64,000 nucleotides of DNA from RHLJ01 sp040222455 (lineage in GTDB: Bacteria > Bacteroidota > Rhodothermia > Balneolales > Balneolaceae). Positions 9,572 through 18,720 of the stretch are shown here, one piece after another (within the stretch, counting starts at the first letter, position 1; the number at the start of each line of letters is the position of its first letter). The position numbers and the translations under genes are program-made. The notes under the pieces were generated by a model. It had not been told where the DNA came from. It saw only the letters and a list, made by a program, of their open reading frames with translations, and ran no database searches. The stretch is from assembly GCA_040222455.1 (NCBI GenBank), contig JAVKDD010000011.1, forward strand, positions 186,001 to 250,000. The letters run 5' to 3'.

Positions 9572-12103
9572 ATGCACTCCTATAATCCGGCAGATATCGA
9601 GACCAAATGGCAAAAGTACTGGCTCGAAAACAAGACGTTTAAAACACCGACTGACACTTCAAAACCAAAATTTTATGTACTGGATATGTTTCCATATCCG
9701 AGTGGGTCGGGGCTTCATGTTGGTCACCCGGAAGGATATACAGCGACGGATATCATCGCTCGTTATAAGAGAATGAATGGCTTTAATGTGCTTCACCCAA
9801 TAGGATGGGATGCTTTTGGGCTACCAGCCGAACAATATGCGGTGAAGACTGGGACGCATCCGAAAATTACCACAGAAAAGAATATCAATCGGTTTCGTGA
9901 ACAATTACAAGCAATTGGTTTTAGCTATGATTGGGACAGAGAAGTAAATACTACCGATCCAAATTACTTTAAATGGACACAATGGATTTTCCTTCAGTTG
10001 TTTAAAAAAGGATTGGCTTATGAGGATGAAGTTGCAGTGAATTGGTGCCCTGAGTTGGGAACCGTACTCGCCAACGAAGAAGTAATTGATGGAAAAAGCG
10101 AAGTTGGAGGATATCCTGTAATTCGTAAACCAATGCGTCAATGGGTGTTGAAAATCACAGCGTACGCAGAACGATTATTGCAGGATTTAGATGATTTAGA
10201 TTGGCCGGAATCACTCAAAGATATGCAACGAAACTGGATTGGGAAATCGGTTGGAGCAGAAATTGATTTTCAAATCGACGGGTTTGATGAAAAACTCCGA
10301 GTGTACACAACTAGACCCGATACTATCTTCGGAGCAACTTATATGGTGATTGCTCCTGAACATCATTTGGTTTCAGAAATCACAACGGAAGAACAAAAAG
10401 ATGCAGTAGCTGAATATCAAGGAATGGCTGCATTAAAATCTGATTTAGACCGACAGGAACTCAATAAAGAAAAAACCGGAGTTTTTACTGGTGCATATGC
10501 GATCAACCCAGCAAACGGAAAACAGATTCCAATCTGGATAGCTGATTATGTATTGGTGAGTTATGGAACCGGAGCAATTATGGCGGTTCCGGGACAGGAT
10601 GAACGAGATTGGGAATTTGCTGAAAAATTTAATCTTCCAATTGTAAGAACCGTTCAACCATACGAAGGTTTTGAAGGAAATGCGTATACAGGTGATGGGG
10701 TGGCTATTAACAGTGATTTCTTAAATGGACTCGAAATTGAAGCAGCTAAAAAGAAAATAATTACTTGGCTGGAAGAGAAAGGAGCAGGAACCAAAGCTGT
10801 AAATTATAAACTCCGTGATTGGTTATTTTCACGTCAGCGTTATTGGGGAGAGCCTTTTCCAATTATTCATGTGGACGGAGAGGCGAAAGCTATTTCTGAA
10901 GATGAATTACCACTCCGACTTCCGGAAGTAGAAAAATATCAACCCACAGGAGATGGCGAACCTCCATTAGCAAATGCTACCAATTGGATAAATACCATCG
11001 ACCCGGAAACAGGCAAACCTGCACTACGGGAAACAAACACTATGCCGCAATGGGCGGGTTCTTGCTGGTATTATTTACGATATATTTCTCCAAATTGGGA
11101 GGGAGGTCCTGTTGATCCGGATTATGAAAAATACTGGATGCCTGTAGATTTATACGTAGGTGGTGCAGAACATGCAGTACTGCACTTGCTCTACGCTCGC
11201 TTCTGGCACAAAGTGTTATTCGATTTGGGAGTCGTTTCCACGAAAGAGCCATTTCAAAAATTAGTAAATCAAGGTATGATTCTTGGGGAAATGGAATACA
11301 CTTCACAAAATGGCGAAAAGCTTTCTGACGATGAAGTGGAAAAGAAAGGCGATAGCTTTTTTCAAAAAGAAACTAATTTAAAAGTAGACGCCCGCGCTCA
11401 TAAAATGAGTAAAAGTCGCGGAAACGTGATTAACCCCGATCATGTAATTGAACAGTTTGGTGCTGATTCTTTACGACTTTATGAAATGTTTATGGGACCA
11501 CTGGAGCAAGTAAAGCCATGGAGTACAAAAGGTGTAGATGGGGTAAATCGATTCCTTAACAGAGCTTGGCGTTTGCTTGTAGATGAAGAGTCAGGGGAGA
11601 TTAAAAATTCTGTCAATGATTCTGTAGCTACAAAAGAACAACTTAAAACCCTTCACGAAACCATTAAAAAAGTAACCGAAGACATTGAAGAAATGCGATT
11701 TAATACCGCTATTTCAGCGATGATGATTTTTGTTAATGAAGCGAATCAATGGAAGGAAATTCCTAGATCAATCGCGAAATCCTTTATTCAATTATTAGCG
11801 CCTTACGCTCCACATATTGCCGAAGAACTATGGACAAAACTCGGTGAAAATAATACCATTGCTTATTCAGAATGGCCTGCTTTTAACGAAGAGTATTTAA
11901 AAGCGGATGAGATCATGTACCCAATCCAAGTTAATGGAAAAGTTCGTGCCGATATTTATGTGCCCGCAGAAAAAGCTAAAGACAAAGAGTTCGTTTTAAA
12001 CTTAGCTAAAAGCGATGCAAATATTTCGAAATATCTTGCTGAAGGAAATCTGGTGAAAGAGATCTTTGTACCCGGAAGGATTGTGAATTTGGTTGTAAAG
12101 TAG
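9572..12103 (+). CDS. leuS: Leucyl-tRNA synthetase
   Basis: Class I synthetase charging tRNA(Leu). It has the HVGH form of the HIGH signature at residues 49-52 and KMSKS at 611-615. The CP1 editing domain contains the 'TTRPDTIFGATYMV' block, where mischarged amino acids are hydrolysed. A zinc-binding-like insert (NWCPELGTVLANEEV) and the LeuRS-specific region before KMSKS are also visible. The 843-residue length and the start at 'MHSYNPADIETKWQKYW' are normal. It is monocistronic and converges with the serine hydrolase gene 25 bp downstream. Confidence 0.98.
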   Translation: MHSYNPADIETKWQKYWLENKTFKTPTDTSKPKFYVLDMFPYPSGSGLHVGHPEGYTATDIIARYKRMNGFNVLHPIGWDAFGLPAEQYAVKTGTHPKITTEKNINRFREQLQAIGFSYDWDREVNTTDPNYFKWTQWIFLQLFKKGLAYEDEVAVNWCPELGTVLANEEVIDGKSEVGGYPVIRKPMRQWVLKITAYAERLLQDLDDLDWPESLKDMQRNWIGKSVGAEIDFQIDGFDEKLRVYTTRPDTIFGATYMVIAPEHHLVSEITTEEQKDAVAEYQGMAALKSDLDRQELNKEKTGVFTGAYAINPANGKQIPIWIADYVLVSYGTGAIMAVPGQDERDWEFAEKFNLPIVRTVQPYEGFEGNAYTGDGVAINSDFLNGLEIEAAKKKIITWLEEKGAGTKAVNYKLRDWLFSRQRYWGEPFPIIHVDGEAKAISEDELPLRLPEVEKYQPTGDGEPPLANATNWINTIDPETGKPALRETNTMPQWAGSCWYYLRYISPNWEGGPVDPDYEKYWMPVDLYVGGAEHAVLHLLYARFWHKVLFDLGVVSTKEPFQKLVNQGMILGEMEYTSQNGEKLSDDEVEKKGDSFFQKETNLKVDARAHKMSKSRGNVINPDHVIEQFGADSLRLYEMFMGPLEQVKPWSTKGVDGVNRFLNRAWRLLVDEESGEIKNSVNDSVATKEQLKTLHETIKKVTEDIEEMRFNTAISAMMIFVNEANQWKEIPRSIAKSFIQLLAPYAPHIAEELWTKLGENNTIAYSEWPAFNEEYLKADEIMYPIQVNGKVRADIYVPAEKAKDKEFVLNLAKSDANISKYLAEGNLVKEIFVPGRIVNLVVK

Positions 12104-12128
12104 AAATACTGATTGACCCGTATTCAGT

Positions 12129-13163
12129 TTAATCATCGTGCAGAATTTTTATAATTCGATTATATACAATTTCGGTCTTTGACCATGAGGTACCACCTGC
12201 GGTATTCACAAACTGTATTACAACTGTATCAATATCTTTATGATACCGAGCTATACTTGAATATCCAGGGAGTAAACCCGTGTGATTATATTCATAGATT
12301 GAAGAATAGATTGTTTTTTCATTTTCATTTAACAAAGAGCCTGTATTTAATGCCCGTAAAAAAATCCCCACATCTTCAATCGTGGCTACCATAGATCCAC
12401 CGGGATTTGTGAAATCGTTATACTTTATATCAGGTTCATAACCTATGTAGTAGCCACTCATTACATTGTCAATATTTACCTCGCTTAATAAACTATAGGT
12501 ATTATTTAGTCCAAGAGGGATTAGTATTTCTTCTTTTATATATTGGTGATGGCTATACCCAAGCGTTCGATCAAGTATTTCGCCTATTAACAGATAATTG
12601 GTATTTGAATAGCTGTATTGTTGACCGGGTTTGAAATCTGCTTCGGTATCCAATACAAACTCTAAAGCCGTTTTATTTCCAGGAGGTTTATCCCATGGGT
12701 AATCCGGATGGTCGCTGTAATTTGGAATTCCACTGATATGCCGTACCATCATTTTCAAAGTAATCTGATTTGCATATTCAATACGGTCCTTTAGTTCTGG
12801 TAAATATTCAGCAAGGGTTTTATCCAAGGATAAATGCTCACTATGGACTAGTTTTGCAGTAGCTGCAGCAATATACAATTTGCTGATACTAGCGATTTTA
12901 AATAAAGTATGAGGGTTAGCAGGGATTTTATTTTCGCGGTTTTGCCAACCTGAGGAATATATTTCAGGTGCTTTACCTGCCTCATCTACATACACGATGA
13001 TTCCATCAAGTCCCATAGCGATAGCAGCATCAACCTGTTCCTGAATAGTGTCTGATTTCGGAGTGACCCATACTGATAATATATCCCACGGCACAAAGAA
13101 TAGACTGATTACTGTTCCAATAAGAAGGAATACTCTGAGATAAGTTTTTCTACGGTTTTTCAT
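12129..13163 (-). CDS. Class C beta-lactamase-like serine hydrolase
   Basis: Exported serine hydrolase of the AmpC/penicillin-binding-protein-like family, possibly a D-amino peptidase or esterase. The three family motifs are visible: SxxK at Ser92-Lys95 (SISK), YSN at residues 185-187, and an HTG triad variant in 'YNHTGLLPGYS' in place of KTG. A hydrophobic N-terminal segment (residues 9-28) is a signal or membrane anchor. The 344-residue length is typical. True beta-lactam hydrolysis cannot be read from the sequence. It is convergent with leuS. Confidence 0.85.
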   Translation of the reverse strand: MKNRRKTYLRVFLLIGTVISLFFVPWDILSVWVTPKSDTIQEQVDAAIAMGLDGIIVYVDEAGKAPEIYSSGWQNRENKIPANPHTLFKIASISKLYIAAATAKLVHSEHLSLDKTLAEYLPELKDRIEYANQITLKMMVRHISGIPNYSDHPDYPWDKPPGNKTALEFVLDTEADFKPGQQYSYSNTNYLLIGEILDRTLGYSHHQYIKEEILIPLGLNNTYSLLSEVNIDNVMSGYYIGYEPDIKYNDFTNPGGSMVATIEDVGIFLRALNTGSLLNENEKTIYSSIYEYNHTGLLPGYSSIARYHKDIDTVVIQFVNTAGGTSWSKTEIVYNRIIKILHDD

Positions 13164-13235
13164 TGTTTAGGATCATTATCAAATGAGGATTATTGAAAAT
13201 TGTTTAAAAAAATCAAGTTCTGTTATAAATCGTAT

Positions 13236-14369
13236 TTAGATTTGTTCAGGATTTATGATGTTTCTTTTCTCAGTATTCGACTTAACTAATTCTGAATTTT
13301 TTTCATTGAGTATTTTTAAGGAATTCCATTTCAATCCAAATAGAGGTCTGAATATTCGAATTCTTTTAATTATATACTCATATATCAGATAGCAAACGGT
13401 AAAAGTAAATACTACAATTAATATAAATTTAAGTAATACTGGTATTTGCAAAGGCAATATAATTAAGGAACCTCCATACAATACAAACATATGAATAATG
13501 TAAATAGGATAGGCAGCCTGACTCAAATAGGTTAACACTTTGCCTGGGTGATTTAGATATTTATGACCAATTCCAAAAAGTCCAAAAATCCAAAAATTGG
13601 ACTCAATTGCTACAATATAACTGGGTAAATTCGCTTCGAAAAAAGTTGTTCGAAGAAGAAATAAAATGAAAGCTACACCAGTGTAAAGCCATCTCCATTT
13701 CATTAAGTTTTCCCAGCTTTTTTTCCCAATGTACATCAAAAGAAATCCAAAGAAGAAGGCGAGGAAGCCAAGGAAAAAGCCATGCATAGTTTCTGCATAC
13801 AATTCAAACATTGCTGGTTTTACCATTAGTACTTCAATTACAAAAAACAGGACGATACTTAATATTCCAAATGGATTTCTCAAGTAGGCAGAGAGTTTTT
13901 TTGCAAATACTCCTTCTTCATTATTCTTCAAATAAAGAAGTAAGGGAGATAATATCAGTACATAGGCGAAGATATTCCCAAGAAACCACAAGTGCCCGGC
14001 ATGAGGGAAATAGCTTAATGGCATGTTGTAATATTTTTGGAAGATGTACATGTGCAAAGGGGTAATGGCTAGAAAACCGAAAATGAATGGGATTAGAATT
14101 CGTTTCGCCCGTTCAATGATTAATTGCTTCCAATTGCGCTTTTTTAGTGCGAAAAATACTCCCATACCAGATATGTAAAACAGTATTGGAATGCGCCAGA
14201 CATTGAGCATAGTCATTGGTTTCCATAGATTTTCCATGAGTTCATCACTTCGTATGAATCCGAAGAGCATAGCCCAGGGCTGGAAAATGATTGCAATATG
14301 ATAAATCAGCAATAACCAAATCGCTATAACTCTTAGCCAATCTATATCGTGTCTGCGTATTGTTTTCAT
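13236..14369 (-). CDS. Acyltransferase 3 family membrane protein
   Basis: Integral membrane acyltransferase of the OafA/OpgC type, transferring acyl groups to cell-surface glycans or lipids. The N-terminus has the family signature 'RHDIDWLRVIAIWLLLIYH', with the likely catalytic His24 at the end of the first membrane helix. About ten hydrophobic segments follow. The protein ends in a ~50-residue polar tail containing the last loop. The substrate cannot be deduced. Upstream on the same strand lie a decayed ankyrin fragment and the outer-membrane protein gene. Confidence 0.85.
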   Translation of the reverse strand: MKTIRRHDIDWLRVIAIWLLLIYHIAIIFQPWAMLFGFIRSDELMENLWKPMTMLNVWRIPILFYISGMGVFFALKKRNWKQLIIERAKRILIPFIFGFLAITPLHMYIFQKYYNMPLSYFPHAGHLWFLGNIFAYVLILSPLLLYLKNNEEGVFAKKLSAYLRNPFGILSIVLFFVIEVLMVKPAMFELYAETMHGFFLGFLAFFFGFLLMYIGKKSWENLMKWRWLYTGVAFILFLLRTTFFEANLPSYIVAIESNFWIFGLFGIGHKYLNHPGKVLTYLSQAAYPIYIIHMFVLYGGSLIILPLQIPVLLKFILIVVFTFTVCYLIYEYIIKRIRIFRPLFGLKWNSLKILNEKNSELVKSNTEKRNIINPEQI

Positions 14370-14394
14370 AGGAGTGTTTATTTTGTGTTCAGTT

Positions 14395-14470
14395 TATATC
14401 AACATTATGGCAATGACAGGACGTGTTTTTTTTAGCTCTTCCATATCAAGTTTTACCCCAAATATTCATG
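14395..14470 (-). pseudogene. Decayed fragment of the ankyrin-lipoprotein 3' end
   Basis: On the minus strand this encodes 'VKLDMEELKKTRPVIAIMLI'. This matches the end of the ankyrin lipoprotein at 15182-15754 (LQLDMEELKKTRPVIAMML). At DNA level 14407-14450 and 15195-15238 agree at 43 of 44 positions. An in-frame TGA precedes the conserved block and no start is present. It is a leftover of a second copy, implying a past tandem duplication and decay in this cluster. Confidence 0.75.
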
Positions 14471-14503
14471 CAACAACGCCATCCTGACTTGTCAGGCTAT
14501 AGC

Positions 14504-15151
14504 TTAAAATTTCCACCCTAAGTAAATGTTCGGCTCAAAAAGAAAGACGTTTCCATATTTGTCATCAAACTCCTTAAACCCTTCAGGAGAATTATTATCA
14601 AAAAACCATTGATTGATATGAACCTGAGGTTCTATAAAAAATCTTTTCTTCTTACCGATCGTAAAATGATAGCCTAAGTGATACGAGTTATAAACTTTAA
14701 AGCCATTCTTAATCTTATTACCGTCCAGATCGGTATAGGTTTGAATTTGCGGCAGCACTTCAATAGAGGTAAAAAGTCCTTTCCAAAGCATGCGTTGGTA
14801 TGTGACGCCAATTCCTGTTTCCCTTAAATATCCATCGTAATATTCAGTTCCAGACTCTATTTTATCAAGAAGACCATCCCACCATAGGATTCCCATAGGT
14901 TGAAATAAGCGCCAGGTAGCGAACTTCAATCCTATGATGTTCTTGTCATCCAGGTTGCGTTTTACATGTAATTCTACCATTTGAATACTTGTACGCTTGC
15001 CATAACCATAGATAATCTCATCTGGTACGATATAAGGTAAGCTCACACTCCACTTATGGTCTACTTCGGTTTCTTTAACCAATGTTGAATCAGTTTGAGC
15101 AATAGCACTTTGTGCGCAAAAAATTAAAAGAATTGTTAATAGAGTTTTCAT
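14504..15151 (-). CDS. Putative outer-membrane beta-barrel protein
   Basis: Exported protein of 215 residues with a signal peptide ending around IAQ-T (residue ~19). Alternating amphipathic strands, many aromatic residues, and the C-terminal Phe in 'NIYLGWKF' are typical of small outer-membrane barrels inserted by BAM. No enzyme motif was recognised. It lies 30 bp downstream of the ankyrin lipoprotein gene on the same strand, so the two are probably co-transcribed. Function is unknown. Confidence 0.6.
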   Translation of the reverse strand: MKTLLTILLIFCAQSAIAQTDSTLVKETEVDHKWSVSLPYIVPDEIIYGYGKRTSIQMVELHVKRNLDDKNIIGLKFATWRLFQPMGILWWDGLLDKIESGTEYYDGYLRETGIGVTYQRMLWKGLFTSIEVLPQIQTYTDLDGNKIKNGFKVYNSYHLGYHFTIGKKKRFFIEPQVHINQWFFDNNSPEGFKEFDDKYGNVFLFEPNIYLGWKF

Positions 15152-15181
15152 GGTGGTTTTGTTTTGAATTTTTGAATTTTA

Positions 15182-15754
15182 TTACTGTAACATCATGGCA
15201 ATGACAGGACGTGTTTTTTTCAGCTCTTCCATATCAAGCTGTAATCCAAATGGTGCAAGTTGTTCCTGCATCATAGAATAGATGGGCTGAACTGGTTCAA
15301 ATGGCCCCATGACAGATTCACGTGCAGTAGCTCCGAAATTGTTGCGGATACTTTTGTCAACCTCAGCATTAATCAGCAATTGTACGATCTCAATGCGGCA
15401 GAAAAAGGCGGCTGAGTGCAGAGCAGTGGATCCGTCGTTATTCTTTAAATTAAGATCAACTCCACCTTCTATTAGCGCTTCAGCGATTTCGGGTTTGTTA
15501 AATGTGGCGGCAGTTATTAAAGGAGTTGCACCGCTCATTGGGTCTTTTTTATTGAGATCAGTTCCGGCTTCGATATGCTGTTTTACAACCTCTATGTTTC
15601 CAGTAATGATCGCAGTCTGAATATCGGTTTCTGGTTTATTAACTTCGGAACTTCGTTGCTGTTCGTTACCAGATTGTGCGCACGCAGGGAGAATCACAGC
15701 AATTAGAGTTAAAGTGACTAAGGCTCTTAGGAGGATTGAATTTTGAGTTTTCAT
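15182..15754 (-). CDS. Ankyrin-repeat lipoprotein
   Basis: Exported lipoprotein of 190 residues. The hydrophobic signal ends in the lipobox LPAC (Cys25). Three ankyrin repeats follow (blocks around 'DIQTAIITGNIEVVKQHIEAG', 'GATPLITAATFNKPEIAEALIEGG', 'GSTALHSAAFFCRIEIVQLLINA'), giving a protein-binding surface in the periplasm. The tail 'MEELKKTRPVIAMML' is duplicated as a remnant at 14.4 kb. The gene is divergent from the AraC-cyclase gene at 16011, and the 256-bp gap holds three TGACGCA repeats, so the neighbour may regulate it. Confidence 0.8.
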   Translation of the reverse strand: MKTQNSILLRALVTLTLIAVILPACAQSGNEQQRSSEVNKPETDIQTAIITGNIEVVKQHIEAGTDLNKKDPMSGATPLITAATFNKPEIAEALIEGGVDLNLKNNDGSTALHSAAFFCRIEIVQLLINAEVDKSIRNNFGATARESVMGPFEPVQPIYSMMQEQLAPFGLQLDMEELKKTRPVIAMMLQ

Positions 15755-15813
15755 AATTCTGTTTTTTTGAGTTTTCGTTGAAATTTGATTCGTCAGAAAG
15801 ATCAGAAAAGAGC

Positions 15814-15902
15814 TGACGCAACACCTATGAGCTATGAAGCTGAATACATAAACTTTGAGGAAGGCATGAAAACTATGACGCAGAAGTATAAATTATGACG
15901 CA
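15814..15902 (+). promoter_or_regulatory. Three TGACGCA direct repeats (operator candidate)
   Basis: TGACGCA occurs at 15814-15820, 15876-15882 and 15896-15902, all in the same orientation. The last two are exactly 20 bp apart and sit in the longer match TATGACGCA; the first is 62 bp upstream. All spacings are near whole helical turns, as expected for a protein binding one face of DNA. They lie between the divergent ankyrin and AraC-HTH/cyclase genes, so that HTH protein is the natural candidate ligand. This is inference. Confidence 0.45.
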
Positions 15903-16010
15903 AAGCGTAACTTTATGGCTGCTGGGAGTATGAGTTTTAGCCCTTTCGTAAATCACAAAAATTACTAACTTGAACCAACTTAAGTTCATTACGAAAAAGA
16001 CTTTCTAATC

Positions 16011-18593
16011 ATGCAAGAAGACTTTATTAGTCAGGCCACCAGTATCATCGAGGAAAACCTCGGTGATGAACAATTCGGAGTATCTGAATTGGCTGGTGCA
16101 ATGAATATGAGCCGCTCTAATCTGCTCCGAAAAGTAAAGAAGCATACCAATTTGTCAGCGAGCCAGTTTATTCGCCAGGTTCGTCTTGAAATAGCCATGG
16201 ACTTGTTGAAGGAAGAGTCGTTCACTGTTTCTGAAGTTTCGTATAAGGTGGGCTTTGGAAGTAATTCCTATTTCATTAAATGTTTCAGGGAATATTATGG
16301 ATATCCACCCGGTGAAGTTGGGAAGAGCAAAGTTGCAAGTTCAGATAGTGTAGCTTCTTCAGCTAGTCAGCGACGTCTGGTCGCCATTATGTTTACTGAT
16401 ATTCAGGGATATACCTCGCTTATGCAGTCGGATGAAAAAAAAGGAGTCGCGTACAGGGAGAGGCACAGAGAAGTTTTTAACTCCATCACTAAAAAATATA
16501 ATGGACGCATTCTACAGTATTATGGAGATGGCACCTTAAGCACTTTTACAAGCGCTATTGATGCTGTACAGTGTGGAATCGAAATGCAGCTTGCTTTCAA
16601 AGAGGAACCAAAAGTTCCGATTCGGATTGGTGTGCATACGGGTGATATCATTGCTACAGATGAGGAAATTATTGGAGATGGGGTGAATGTTGCTGCCCGT
16701 ATTGAGTCAATGTCGAAACCCGGAACAGTATATATTTCAGATAAAGTCTATGATGAGGTTAAGAATCAACCAGATCTGATAACAAATTCCTTAGGGGTTC
16801 ATAAATTAAAAAACGTTTCTAAACCCATGGAGGTTTATGCGGTATCCAATTATCAGCTTGGTGGTTTTGAGACCAGTGATGCAAATAGAAGTGGTAGAAA
16901 TCAGAATCTAAAATGGTATGCTGCAATAGCAGCTATAATAGTATTGGGAATCTTTGGGTATTTCTCAGAGATGTTTAGTAGAACAACTAATTTTGATCTT
17001 GATTCAGAACTAATCGAAAAATCCATAGCAGTATTGCCTTTCAAAAACGAAAGTAGTGATTCTGGAAATGTGTATTTCATCAACGGGCTTATGGAATCGA
17101 CGTTGAATAATTTGCAAAAGATTGAAGACTTGCGAGTTATTAGTCGTACTTCGGTTGAGAAGTATAGAAACTCGAGTAAAGCAATTCCTGAAATAGCATA
17201 TGAACTGGGCGTAAATTATTTTGTAGAGGGAAGTGGTCAGAAAGTTGGAGATCAGGTTCTGCTTAATATCCAATTGATAGAAGCTTCGAGCGATAAACAT
17301 ATTTGGGCCGAGCAATACACCCGTGAAATTGGGGATATTTTCTCTTTGCAAAATGAAGTGGCAATGAAAATTGCAAATGCGATTGAAGCAATAGTAACAC
17401 CTTCTGAACTTGAACAGATAGAGAAAAAGCCAACTGAAAATTTAGAAGCTTATGACTTATACCTGCAATCCCGTGAACCACTTTTTACCAGAAGTACAGA
17501 AGGCTTAGAAAAAGCAATTTCGTTATTAAATCAGGCAATTGATTATGATCCTGAGTTTTCTTCGGCCTATGCCGACATTGCCATTTCCTATTACTTTCTG
17601 GATTTATATCAAGCTGAAAAAAGATATACTGAAGAGATCAATACTTATGCTGATAAAGCAATGTTATATGATTCAAAGTCAGATATAAGTCTTTTAGCTA
17701 AAGCATTATACTACATGCATACCGAAGAGTATCGGTTAGCGTTACCACATCTTGAGAAAGCGCTGGAGTACAATCCGAACTCATTTGCTGTATTACAAAC
17801 ACTTTCAGAGTTTTATGCTGGTGTTATTCCCAATACGGCAAAATATCTTGAGTATGCTTTGATGAGCCTTCAAATCAATAGTGCAGGTATTGACTCTACC
17901 TCAAAAAGCTATCAATATTTGAGTCTAAGTAATGCGTTCGTTCAGTCAGGCTTCGTTGATGAGGCATTGGTTTATATCAACAAATCGCTGGAACACGATC
18001 CTAATAATTATTACGCTCCTTATGTGAAAGCGTATGTCCTTTACGCACGGGACAAGGACATCAAACAAACTAAAAATATACTTTTACGCGAATGGAATAA
18101 GGATACAACACGATTGGATATTTTACAGGAAGTGGCTAAGCTCTACTATTATGAAGAGAACTACGATAGTGCTTTTTTCTATTACGAAAAATTTACTACT
18201 GCCAGAGAAGCTGGAGGGCTAGATATGTATCCTCAAGAAGATATTAAGATTGGAGTAACATACGAAAAGGTGGGCAGGGATGACGAGGCTGCAAAGTATT
18301 TCGAATCCTATGCAGCATATTGTGAACGTGACCAATCAATTTACAAAGCAGCCAGTACTGCGGTTAAGTACGCTTATGAAGGGGAATACGATCAAGCTAT
18401 TGACCAACTTCAAATTTTTGCCACTCAGGAAAATTTCCAGTATTGGATTCTGCTGTTTATGGATAAAGATCCAATTATGAAACCTCTCAGTACCCATCCC
18501 GAATTTGATGAGGTTATGCAAAAAATTGAAGATCAGTTCTGGAAAAATCACAATGAGCTTAGAAAATCGCTGGAAGAGAAGGGATTGATTTAA
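16011..18593 (+). CDS. AraC-HTH / class III cyclase / TolB-like / TPR fusion
   Basis: An 860-residue multidomain signalling protein. Residues ~1-105 are an AraC-type double helix-turn-helix (VSELAGAMNMSRSNLLRKVK; VSEVSYKVGFGSNSYFIKCFREYYGYPP). Residues ~122-280 are a class III nucleotide cyclase with metal-binding Asp130 (FTDI) and Asp173 (YGDG) and the transition-state pair Asn226/Arg230 (NVAAR). All are present, so it is probably active. A single membrane helix lies at ~303-321. A TolB/FlgO-like domain follows (IAVLPFKNES...VNYFVEGSGQ), then TPR repeats to the end. The layout suggests a cytoplasmic DNA-binding cyclase with a periplasmic sensor. Its stop codon lies in the outer arm of the integron attC site at 18587. 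Confidence 0.85.
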   Translation: MQEDFISQATSIIEENLGDEQFGVSELAGAMNMSRSNLLRKVKKHTNLSASQFIRQVRLEIAMDLLKEESFTVSEVSYKVGFGSNSYFIKCFREYYGYPPGEVGKSKVASSDSVASSASQRRLVAIMFTDIQGYTSLMQSDEKKGVAYRERHREVFNSITKKYNGRILQYYGDGTLSTFTSAIDAVQCGIEMQLAFKEEPKVPIRIGVHTGDIIATDEEIIGDGVNVAARIESMSKPGTVYISDKVYDEVKNQPDLITNSLGVHKLKNVSKPMEVYAVSNYQLGGFETSDANRSGRNQNLKWYAAIAAIIVLGIFGYFSEMFSRTTNFDLDSELIEKSIAVLPFKNESSDSGNVYFINGLMESTLNNLQKIEDLRVISRTSVEKYRNSSKAIPEIAYELGVNYFVEGSGQKVGDQVLLNIQLIEASSDKHIWAEQYTREIGDIFSLQNEVAMKIANAIEAIVTPSELEQIEKKPTENLEAYDLYLQSREPLFTRSTEGLEKAISLLNQAIDYDPEFSSAYADIAISYYFLDLYQAEKRYTEEINTYADKAMLYDSKSDISLLAKALYYMHTEEYRLALPHLEKALEYNPNSFAVLQTLSEFYAGVIPNTAKYLEYALMSLQINSAGIDSTSKSYQYLSLSNAFVQSGFVDEALVYINKSLEHDPNNYYAPYVKAYVLYARDKDIKQTKNILLREWNKDTTRLDILQEVAKLYYYEENYDSAFFYYEKFTTAREAGGLDMYPQEDIKIGVTYEKVGRDDEAAKYFESYAAYCERDQSIYKAASTAVKYAYEGEYDQAIDQLQIFATQENFQYWILLFMDKDPIMKPLSTHPEFDEVMQKIEDQFWKNHNELRKSLEEKGLI

Positions 18594-18720
18594 CGGTTCT
18601 GGCTAAAAAACGTAGGGCATTAATAGCACTTTCCTTTCAGCCGAGTAGTAGGTTTATTGAAAGCATGAAACTTGCTCAAACCACCGTCCGCCCTATGTTT
18701 TTTTAGCCTTTGTTATCGGC
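18587..18720 (-). other. attC-like recombination site 1 (long form)
   Basis: On the + strand it reads GATTTAAC, GGTTCT, then GGCTAAAAAACGTAGGGC (18601-18618), a ~71-bp middle, GCCCTATGTTTTTTTAGCC (18690-18708), TTT, and GTTATCGGC (18712-18720). The two arms are an 18-bp inverted repeat with one mismatch and one extra base. The order AAC-spacer-arm/arm-spacer-GTT is the same as in the other three sites. The crossover GTT on the minus strand starts at 18594. The stop codon of the 18693 gene and its last residues (PITKAKKT) are encoded inside the site, as is usual for cassette genes. It marks the distal end of the array. Confidence 0.7.

Noticed and set aside
12129..13163. Antibiotic-resistance beta-lactamase
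   Set aside because: Only the general serine-hydrolase motifs are present with HTG instead of KTG; most such proteins are not resistance enzymes.
18601..18708. Simple convergent-gene terminator between the cyclase and cassette genes
   Set aside because: The arms are separated by ~71 bp and the flanking AAC/GTT boxes match the other attC sites, so a recombination site explains it better, though it might also stop transcription.
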